Origin: Mytilisepta virgata
Lineage: Eukaryota; Mollusca; Bivalvia; Mytilida; Mytilidae
DNA: 64,000 nucleotides
Assembly: GCA_028015205.1 (NCBI GenBank)
Contig: CM051521.1
Span: 124,194,614 to 124,258,613 of the forward strand
Reading direction: 5' to 3'
The translations under genes and the position numbers were made by a program. Shown one piece after another: positions 22,876 through 34,800 of the stretch. Numbering within the stretch: the first letter of the stretch is position 1; each line of letters starts with the position of its first letter. The notes under the pieces are model-generated. The model was not told the origin of the DNA, searched no databases, and worked only from the letters and a program-made list of their open reading frames with translations.

Positions 22876-25800
22876 ATGGACTCTCAGTACAATAAAGGTA
22901 AGGAAATGAATTTATTATTAATTAATGATGTAAGGGTGTAGTGTAAGATTCTATAAAGGACTGAAAATGGGACTGATTTATTATATCTAGGGCTAGCGTA
23001 CGGCGTTCAAGAAGGATTGTATAAAAAATCAAAACAAATCCACCACAAAATTCCAAAGACGCATAGTATGTACAACCATATATAATTAAAACACAATAAT
23101 TAGCACACATTAGACAACGATAGTCTAATGGCCAGCCTACCGATTTGACAGTATATGGTCTGCCTTTTGGATGGTATCTTGGAAATGTAGCAATCCAGAA
23201 CACAAATCATGCAAATGATGACAAGTGGCCAACAAACCGGATAAATTTAGATATTTTTTTGTTTTTGTCTGTTTCTGGACTTAAAGTTGCGAGTTTTTTT
23301 TTACTCATTACCGATGTTTTGAACCAACTGTCTTTTGTGTATCCTACAAAATGTTTCAGTTTCCATAAATTCTGTTCGTTTATTTGGCATAACATATTAT
23401 GTTTGTCCTTGGTGTTTTTTCTTTATCCTCTTGTTCATTTTGGCATTTTATATTTTCTGTGACTATTTAGTATTGTGTTTCGACTTTCAATATTTTAAAA
23501 AATATGCACAGCTGATGAGTCGTAGCTTGGTGAAATATGAATATTGGAATCTGAACAAATCTGGCTCAAACACGGCCAGACTCCATTAAAAGTCAACTTT
23601 CAGATTTCTGACCTGTCAAGTACATTTGTAAGTACTTTGTTTATTGACTTTAGTTCTCCCATATTTTTATAGCTACTTATTGAATAAAAAAATGCTAGTA
23701 ATGTCTTATTATTGGGTTTTATGCAATGAAAAAGCCCCTTTACTAAAAATAGATGTACAGTAATACCTTTGTTTGCTTAACAACTATGATAGGCTATCGA
23801 GTTAACTTCCTTGACGGCCTACAAACACATGATCAACATTTGTGATAAGAGCTGATATTGTTGGTAGAACAGTTAGTTAGTTATAGGGAATAAAAATGAC
23901 TGGGATAAGAAAAGGTAATACGTAAACTTTTACAGAGATTTACATTTTCACGAAATATGTTAGATTTTATGCGTGGAAAGGAAAATAAATCAACATTTTA
24001 ACTACGTCGTATTAGATTTAAAAATCATTTTATATCAAGTTGAATCATTCATTTTAAACTCTTGACATTTTCTGCCTTCATATTTTCAAACTTTAATTGA
24101 AAAGAATTCAATATTTTGACTGATTTTATACACGGACATGTTAGATAAAATATTGAAGTAATTTTTAAAAGCTAGTGGTGTACCTGTCTTTTGTGATTTT
24201 GATTCAGTTCAGTGGACACTTTTTGTGTTTATTCAAACGATGTGTACAAGTATGTTGAAAGCTTGACTAGTATAGTTTACTGTAATAGTATCCGATATCA
24301 GTTCGGAATTCCACGAATCAACTAATATCTGATATATACAGAAACGATTTTACTTGGCGACTTTGGAAAGTATGTCCTGAAATGAGGTTATCATAAGACT
24401 TATCAGACTGTAAATATGTATCACTGAGAGAATGTTATGACGTTTAGTTTATATTCTACCTTTGACCGTTGAACCGTATAATTTGAATCCAGATAAAACA
24501 GTTAAAAGTGTAGAAATTAGAAAAGACAGTCACTGCTTTTCTTAAAAAAAACCAAAAAACAAACCACCCTATTAATCTAAAAACAAGATAAAACGTTAAA
24601 ATAATTAATATTTATTTTTAACTTAAACTTATTTGATACAGAACAAGACACAGTCCAAACAATTTATAATTATTATAATCGACTTTGAACCATAACAGTT
24701 TCATTTAATGACCTAAAATTACAAAGAAAAGACAATTTTCTTTTCAAAATATAGCAGCCGGAACCAAAAACTCATAAGTGAACTGAAAACCTTTATTCAA
24801 AGAAAGATATATGACTTTCAAACCTAATTGTTGCCCAAAAGTTAAAATTATCTATAGTGTTTTCTAAATGAGAGAAAAAATTATAATTTATGTGAGAGCA
24901 TAAAAAAATGAACGGTAAACATCAAACCAGAAATGAAGGCGGAAAAAAGGGTGAGTAAACTGCTATGATAAACACTATAAACACCAACTATAAACTTACT
25001 TCCCTAACAAACTACAATGGTTGTGACCCATTTTAGATAAATGTACAACATATTTTGTTTCCTGGCGTCAATAATATGCTGAAATAGAGGTTTGTTTCGT
25101 TGTTGGAACGTGATTTCCAGATCCATATGTATGTATACCTGTTTTGTTGGACCGACTTGCGTAAATCTTCAGATTGTTCGAGGTCACAATTTTAAATAGA
25201 ATAGAATTTTGTATTAAATCCAATCATGGGCCATCTCTGGCATATCATATATGAAATAACAATATACGATTCATTTAACAATATCAATAAAAATAAAATT
25301 TAAAAAAAAACTTAATTTTTCACAATCCATATATATATATAAATAGTTTACAATGCACAGTAGGAAAATGCATTATCCAGATTGCGAAAAAAAAATCCTC
25401 ATTTGAAAGGAAATATATATATTCAGCAAATGTATAAATAACATGTTCATTTTCGTTTATCTTCAACCATACAAATTTATTCTTGTTTGATAGATATTTA
25501 AAATTAGGACAAATTCCAGCTATATATTACATAAATAACTTTCTTTCACAGTTATAGCCCTGACATTCAAAAACAAAATGAAATTCATCTTCTATACAGT
25601 CAGATTTACAAATTTTACATTTTCTATCCTTTACGTCGATCTTTTTGTACCATCCCCTCTCTATTTCCAAAGTATGAGAGCTTATCCTAAATGATGTAAA
25701 ACACTTTCTGACATCAATTTTTTTTATAACATTGAAATATTGTTCCTTTACAAATTTGTTCTTAAACAAGGCAAACGTACAATGTACGCAATTTTCCAAC

Positions 25801-28800
25801 TTGCTGATTAGCAAGATTTTTCATGAATAATTCCCATTTTGACTTATATCTATCTATCAGAGATAATTTTGTTTTTATAAGTACATCTAATCAATTGTTT
25901 CTATGTATTCCTATATTTTCTAGCAAAAAATTCACACCTGACATCCAGCAATTTTTACCTGTGTTGCACATGTATATGGATAGGAATGGTATCTTTAAAC
26001 AAATAAATGCAGCTTGTGGTATTTTCTTCATTTTAAACTTTCGTATTTTCTTTTTTTAAAAACGTGCCTAGAAAATAACAACCAGACAATATCAAGTTGT
26101 TTCTATTTAGAGGTTCTCAAATATAAAGATTATCGGTATACAAGTATGTCGTTTAGGTATTTTTTGTTAAAATTCTCCACCACACAGTTGCAGTCTAGTA
26201 GCTTGTAAACGTTTTTATTTATCTATACAATTATTTTGACATAAATTAATGAATAATTAAACAACTGTGCATAATATCTTTATTGAATATTTAAAATCTA
26301 ATACATTCTTACATGTCTGCCCAGCATTAAAGCTATTAACTTTATAGTAAAATTTAAGACGGCTGTTTTGTAATATGTCATTTCTTTTCAGACGTTTTAA
26401 CTTTTATGCCTTTGAACTGCACTTGGGCTCAAGAATTGATGGAAAATGTCCAGAAAACGTGTCTCTCCAAAGTACCTTTAAAAGGATGGATTCCCATGAA
26501 AATACACATAGTCGATAACCCAGACTTAGAAGAAGCATTCGAAGATCGAAAAGAGGCATTGAGGAAGATGGTAACATTTTTTTTATTTGATTTTGGTTCG
26601 ACTTCTTATTGTGTAATTGAATTATAAAAAACGTCGTAAAAGAAACATTTACTTGTAAGCATCCTAAAGGAGAACTGTCAGACGTCCAGATTGACGGTAT
26701 ATAAAATTTGACAAACCGGAAGAACATTTTATCTATTGTCATGAGGTCCGGCACGCGATTTGTCTGTCACGATGCGAATATTTATAAAGCACAAGTATTT
26801 TTTAGCATGGATCGGTTTCTTCGCCTCCAAGACAACTTTGGATGGTGATTAAAAAAACGGTTCCTTTTTACATGCAATACTTGACTTTTTAGGGTCGGAC
26901 AGAAGAAGAGTTAAAAGAACAGTACTGTTTTATGGCCGAGTCTTGGAGAGCTGTTGTTAGTATGTGTAAATATGGAGTTAGATGTCACGAGAAAAAGACC
27001 AATATACTTGGTGACACACGAGATGGTTTACATCTAAACAAACATTATGACATGCTTCTCAAATTTATGACGTTCAGAAACTTTATCACTGCAAGATGTG
27101 TCGTAGTTTTCAAGGTGAGGTCAGATTTTGAGTAGAGTGTTCTTTTCTTTAAGTTTTTCAAACAAGTTAAACGTATGTGAGCTTATTTACTTACAAATCA
27201 ATAGTTGTCAATAAGTTATCTATTTAAACAAGCCGTAATCATTATATGAAAACAAGTGCTTTCCCCAGAAATTTGTGAAGGCATGGTAAATTTCGTATTT
27301 TGAGGGCACTCAATGGTTAAAAAAATATAATATTGGGGGCACACCACCTTGACATGAGGGCAGTATATTTATCAAAACCTTTAATAAACAATCTTCACCC
27401 TAATGTGATGGTGTAAAAGTGTCATAAAAGTGTGCCAACACAACAGAGGTACATGATAATAAAGAAATCATTTTCAAAAAGATAAGATTAAACTAAAAAT
27501 TGAGAGTTATGTTTGGCTACCTGGGGGCACATTGTAAAATTCATGATGAGGGCAGCATGGTGCAGCACCATGCTAAATTGGTCTAGGGAAACCTCTAGAA
27601 AACAATCCTATAATACATGAAATGATTTGTAGAAGGAAGATATATTCTCTTCACAGGTTGTTCCAGGAAGGGTAAAACGTGTTATACCAAGATTCAAGGG
27701 TCGAACTGCGCTACCTCCGTCAAAACATTATGATGCACATGTTTCTGTCATTGACCCAGATCCCAATATTTCAGTATGCGAAGGACTTGCTAACAATTTT
27801 GTAAGTGGTTTATTCATATTATGTCTGGTGTTTGTAGTGTGATGAGAGGAATAAAGGTATAAGAATAAGAATAATTTTAATGATTTAAAGACCAAACATT
27901 GATCTATCGTCGATCAATTGCAAGAACAAACAAATAAAAAAAATAACAAATACATCATGAACAAAATAACAATCAACAGTGAAAAAAAAGAGTATTCAAT
28001 GACAGTAGACATCACAGCTGAGGACATAGAGCATATTATTCATACATACTAAGGTTATCTTTCTTTAATAAGACAACTAGAACTTGATATCAAAATAGTT
28101 ACATGTAACCGATTAAATGATTACTGATTCTGCTTCAATAACTGATTTACCTTGTACATATTACTAATACCTAATATTATAATCTTACATAAATCTAAAT
28201 CATGACTAGATAATAAAAATCTAAATTTTTGCATGCTTGACATATTTGTAAAAGAAGGCACAGCATGATTTATATTTCTAAACAAAACTTCACGTTCGTC
28301 ATCTCATGATATAAAATTGAAAGAAATAAGGTACGCGTCAGGCAGTGAACATTCCACCTTTAAATTAAACTGATAGTCCAGACAAACCAGACAATTGTCA
28401 TAAATTCAGCATAGAACTATAGCAAAGGTGTAACTGAAACCCGGATTTAACTCCATATATAAACCTATACGGGGATGTGCGGAAAATTTGGGTGGGTTTT
28501 TCTTGATTTTTGGTATTAATTCGGGTTATGTTTTGAAAAACTAATATTTATTTGGGTTGTATTTACATAAACTTTGAGTGCTATTCAATTCCTCAGATAT
28601 TTGTATATAAACATCAATATTAGTTCGGGTGTGCTTTTTCGATATGGCTGTGTTTCGGGTAGGTATTTTCATCCAAATTATTTTTTTCCGGTATATTATT
28701 GACGGTATTCTAGTATTTGCTCGGGTATCTTTTCTTAAGCCATTTGCGCACACCCCCGTCAAAAGTCTAGAGAGTCCCCCCCCCCTAGAACCGGAACAAC

Positions 28801-31800
28801 ATCCCGTTAAAATATATAACACTGTGTGTATCAAATTAATACAGGATTAGTCGTGTATCTATAACAATAAGTACTTAGACCATTGTAAAGAATTCCAAAA
28901 GGAATACAAGATTTTAGTAATAAAGTAGAACGACAATGAAACAGGAGACAGCCCCTGGCCCGTGTGAGACACATACTGAATAATGTAAACAAGTTTACGA
29001 CATAAATACACTGGTTTCTAGATTAATTTGCATATTAATGATTTTATAAGCTATTGTTGAAATACGGGCAATATTTTCGGAAATATATATATATTGATAA
29101 TTCGCTACAACTTCTGCAGATCAACAGACGTAAATGTTTATACGTTTATATGGGGTGTTCTTATATTGTTAATTTGGACTATATCTGATTCAAAAGTTTT
29201 AATTCTTTCGTTTCAGATTTATGTATATCAACTTGATCCGGAAACTATGGCTCCATTACCCTACCCACGACAGGCTGTTCCATATGCTGTTATACAGCTC
29301 AGGCAACCGTATCGTCTTACCGTCAGTCGACCATTCGCATCATTTAGAGAGCGATTTATGGCACAGATGAGACAAAAAGAAGCCGTAAATGGTCACAGAT
29401 CAATTTCAAGACGTCCCACTCTAAGTGATAGAAAAGACAGTAAAGACAGATCACCGTATAAAAGTACACATCAAAAACGAAGCACTGATACGTCAGAAGA
29501 CAGTGATGATTGTTCTCGTAAAAAAAGAGAGCGTGATAAAATGCCTAAGTTGACACCAGAACCGAAACAATCGAGCACACCTTTACGCAAGAGATCAAGC
29601 ACTCCAGTACGTAAAGGGTCGAGTACACCGGTACGCAAACGATCAAGTACGCCAGTACGCAAACGATCAAGTACGCCAGTACGCAAACGATCAAGTACGC
29701 CAGTACGCAAACGGTCAAGTACACCAGCAAGCATGACATCTGATAAAGACCAGTCTGTTCTTGTTGTGGAAGATATAGGAACAGATAAAACGTGTATTAA
29801 AACTAAGTTACAAAAAATTGAGGAAGAAATAAAACTAAGACAATCAAAACTTACCGAATTACGGCATATGAAAAATACTCAAGAATCTGAAAAGTTAAAT
29901 GAATCTGGCAAAGATAAAACGTCGTCAAATGTATGTCAGGATCAGTCATCTGAGTATATTATTAATGCTTCAAAAACAAAAGATGAAGGTGAAACATTTG
30001 CACCAAGAATCAGTTGTGTCTTTTCAACCTCTAATTTTGATGATTTCGAAGATTCCAGTTTGGTCAGATATAGAGAACTTAGTAGTGGCGCCTCTACACC
30101 TACATTGGACGAACCTGGTGATCATCTGTCTAATTACAGTGCACAATTAAATCACACAGATGATAAATGCTCAGTGAGTAATAATGAGACAGGTGAAACA
30201 GAAATAGTTAGTGCTAAAATAAATATGTTGGACGATAATGAAACAGAAAGACTGGACGAAATTTCTAACATGAATGAGAAATCTGAAACAGACGCACAGA
30301 TAAACTGCTCAAATACTAATACTGAAACATGTCTTCAACGGACAGAAATATCAGTAAAATCTGACATAAAAACAGAAAACATGTCAGAGGACAAGAAACC
30401 AGAAGAGGCTAGCAAGACGTCCAATAATGACGTCAAGAAAACGGATGAAGGAAATAAAACCGATCTTAATGAACCAAAAATTAAAACAGAGCAAGTTGAT
30501 AAACATGTAACTTCTGAGAATGTTGATACTGCAGCGCTTGAATCGTGTACAGCTGGCAAAGTTTTACCCGAGAAGTTGTCCGATAATAATGTTGATATAA
30601 ACACACTCATAAGAGAGGCAATTTATAAAATGGATCCATCAGATTTGTATGAACTTTTGACTGAAAAGATGAATGATGGCGAAGATGATGAACTAGACAG
30701 TACTGGGAATAATATACAGACAGAATATAGTAAGAATGTTTGTGAAAATGAACATGTTGAAGATGGTATGATATTAGATTTGTCTTGCAAACGTAACATA
30801 GTAGATCATAATTACACAGCAAAACCCTGTGATGAGAATAATAAGAACAAACCACCAAACACTCCTCAGGAAACAATATCTACTGTAGAAGGAATTGAAA
30901 GTATTAATGATAAAAATAACATTTCTAATGAAGAAAATGCAACTGATTTCATGTTGTTAGACAATCTTGCTATTCTTGCAAGTGTTGCCTCAGAATTACA
31001 AGCAGCAAAATCAAGAGAAACAGAATCAAGTGGCAATAGAAATTTAACGATAAAAACAGAAGCAACTGATAAAATTTTGTCGTCGGTGTCCTTACAGTTA
31101 GATAACCTAAGCAGCAAACACTGTATATCAAATGTCAAAGCCAAAACTTATCAGGTAGATAAGATAGGCTTGTTGAATATTAAGTCTGAACAGGATGGGA
31201 ATGACGAAACAAAGGAGGAACAAGAATATATATTTGATGCAGAGGATTTCAACCCCAAATACACAGAGAGTGTTTCATTACAAACTGGAAAACAAAACAA
31301 ACCTCTCGCGTTTCATGCTTTTAAATCGACCGATGTTGAAGAGAGTGCACAAAATGATGCCCCATCAGCAATGAATAGTAAAAAAGCAAACAAAAGGAAA
31401 ATGTCTGAAAAGAAAAAAGACTGTTCAGTGGATACAACTGACCAGTCAAACCAGTCAGCTCCAATTATAGCTTCAACAAAGAGAAGAACTGCAAATTCTA
31501 TCGCTGCTGCTATTGCTGCAACAGAAAAATCACCGACTCAGCTTAAAAGTGTAAGCCCAAAGGTACCTAAACAGTCACAAAACAGAAAACAGCATGAATT
31601 ATCACAAAATGCTGAAAAAACAATCACAACTACAGAATACAAGGAAAATGATAATAGAAAGGAAAGTATGACTAGTCAGAAAATAAAAGACGTCCCTACG
31701 GCACAAACACTCTCACATGACAGTAGTGAAAAACATACCGTACAAAGTGTTACAACTAAATATTCACCAAAAATAACAAACAATACAAAGACATCAGAGC

Positions 31801-34800
31801 AACAGTTCAATTGTCGCGAAAACCTTTTTGAGAAATTTGCATCAGCCGACCCTCTTGGAAAAGAAAATGACAATGAAAACGCAAATGACAAAGTCAGCTC
31901 ATCAAATGATTTAAATTCTACACAAAATTCTATCACAAGCAAAGGAGTCACACATGACAGCATAACCATTAAACAAGAATTAGATTCAGAGTTGTATTTA
32001 CCAGAGTCATCTTCAGTAAAATCATGTAGTCAATTCGTCGATCCAACTGGTTTTAAACAACAAAGTATTTCAATGCCAGGTGGTGAACCTATCGATAATA
32101 TAATTATCAAACAGGAACCAACTGAAAATATTTCTTCTCATATTTCTTCTAGTGTTGAATCTAATTGTCAGACATCGCAAAATATATCTACCGAAGACAA
32201 ATTAAAAACTGGAACATCATCTTTGCACATTCCGACTGCACTCTCTGCTGACCAACACATGGAAAGTATTTCTATTAAGCAAGAACCAAATAATGAAGAA
32301 TTATTCACTCCAATGTCATCTCTCAGTTCCTTTAGTCCAACCAAAAATATCAAGAAACAAGAATCATGTCCTCAAACATCAACGTGTATCAAGGCAACCA
32401 ATCATGAGAATGCCGATAATTTACTTGTGGAAACATCAACCAAATCGAGTTGTCCTTCTATAAAGTCTACTAATCAAATGTCCTATAACACTTCTATCAA
32501 ACAGGAACCTATCGAATCAGATTTATTAAGAATAACAACTTCTTCAAAGACATTTAAAAAAATAATCAATCAAAAGAGAAGTATGTGTCGAAGTCAGTCT
32601 TCTGACGGTGTTAAAATCTCGGCAACAGCTGATTTAAATGAATCAGTTGTAGAATTAATGAATCAAAAGGTTACAGAGAGCATGAATCAGTCTGATCTGA
32701 GTTTTAATAGTCTTTCAGTAATTGTAAAGAAGGAACCAATAACAAAGGACGAAATCACAGAAACGAAAAGTGATGCAGACATTTTTTTGAAGTCCATCCA
32801 TAAAGGGAAGACAAGTAATCAAACTGGAATTTCTACACAGTATTTAGTAAACGGTAAAAGAAATGATGAAAATTTTAAACAAGTACCCATTCCTGTTATT
32901 GTTAAGAAAGAACCAATGAGTCCATCTATGGACTCATCCCCACAAATGCCAACACTTGACAGCATTTCTGAAACTATTCCCGAACATTTGACACAAAAAT
33001 CCAATCGAAACCCAAAGGATGAGGTTGGAAACAAAGATACGATTGAAACTAAGGAATCTTCTTCTATTCCGGATCTTAATAAAACTCTGATGGACCTTGA
33101 ACAAGTGATTGGTATATTCTCTCAAAAGGTAAATAAAAACTCAAATGACATTCCTGGAGATAAAACAATTTCAAATACAGCCATTTCTAACACAAAGGCA
33201 AGGAAAGAAGACTCTGTCAAACAAACATTACTGGACACAGACACATGCGTGAGTAGTGGGGAAGGCACCGAAAGGAAAGAAAACAAGAAAAATGAAAATC
33301 TGTTTGATATTAATATTGGTGATAAAGACTCTAAGACAATAAGGACAGATAACAAACGGCATGAACCAACGACTAAATATATGCCTATTGAAGTTATAAC
33401 AGGAAATATACCTCCAAGAAAAAATGCCACTACTAGTAAAGTCCCCAGGTCAGTAACAGCGTCTTCCTCAATTTCATCACGAGGTGGTTCTCATAAAATA
33501 GACACTTCTGGTACATCACATGTCAGATCTATTAACATTTTGAACTCTGAAACAACGCGATTGAAAAATAATAATGGACAATCAGATGAAAAATGTTTTA
33601 AGTCCACTGGTAAGAACGATGACAAAACTAGAGTCACACGTGTTCTTAATGAAGCTTTTAAAGAAAGCAACACATCAGAAAAAACAAATGATATTGCTGT
33701 AAAGATAAAGGCAGAGCCTTTGACAGACGATGAACTATATGGTGTTTCTAGCGCAATCCCAAAATCCTCTAAAATTCAGAGTAAACGCTCTCCACAAAAG
33801 CAAAAGGTAAAAGTCAGTATGCAGACTTTAAAAACAAACAACAAACGAAAAGTATCGGAGTCGACTCAAAGCTCCTCGTCTCCATCGCGACAAGATAGGA
33901 TGAAAGGTTCGGTAAAACGACCCCGCAGTAGTAAATCATCGAAATTGTCATCAAAAAAAGACAACACGAAAGCAAAAGAAGGCGAACACAGTAAAACTCC
34001 AGGCTTAAATCCATTGGAAGCAATCAGAACACAATACTCCTCTTCAAAGTACGACAGTAAAAATCGTCACTACAGCAAAAGAGAAGAGTCATCAGTGAAA
34101 ATGGATAGGTCAAGGCCAAGACTAAGATCTCGGTCAAGTAGTTTTGAAAGTAGTTGTTCAACGTCTACATCGGACAGTCCTAATAGAGCTTTCATGAAAC
34201 GTGACAGAAATTCATCGTTTAGGAAAAAGAAAGGTTATTTGGATGGTGATAGAAGTCCAGTAAAATATAAAACATCTGATGACAGAACTTGGTATGTAAA
34301 AAGTAAATGGGACAATAATGACACACCAAGTGAAAGTAAATCAGGTCACCGATATAACACTTACATTCCTGTATCAAGTCCAGGTCATAAACAAGTTTAC
34401 AACAGTGGCTTAAGTTCAGTCAGCTCGGTAAGAAATAGCAAGTCTTCGTCAAGTTTTAGTAAAACATTCGGCTCATTAAATCATAGCAAGCCTTACACAG
34501 GTGGTAAAATTATCAGGCAGAAAACGTTTTATTCCCCTAGTGACTATTTTAGTAACGCCAGTACGTGTTCTTCAGAGCCGGTAGACAGTCACAGTGGACG
34601 AAATAAAACGTTACATGTAAATAGTACTGCGAACACTGCTCAGTCAAATAGAATCCAATCATATAATAACGATATTTTCGGCCAGGTTAAAATAAAACGT
34701 GAAAGGAGCAGCTCCTATGAAAAAGACGTGACGGACTACAGTAGAAAACGAAGCCTTTCAAATGAACAACGGAAGAGCTACGAAAGAAAACGAAGGAGTG

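Noticed and set aside
22660..22941. 93-codon open frame as a complete small gene
   Set aside because: It runs through a tandem duplication, and the strong donor at 22898 in correct phase to the DUF3715 exon explains its end better.
29094..29216. Start of the giant open frame at 29094 as the true protein start
   Set aside because: The 41 residues before 29217 are hydrophobic intron translation; TTTCGTTTCAG at 29216 is a strong acceptor and joining to upstream exons completes the DUF3715 domain.
29471..29739. Minus-strand open frames inside the giant exon (repeats of RTGVLDRL)
   Set aside because: They are antisense shadows of the SSTPVRKR tandem repeat; many similar antisense frames follow along the exon.
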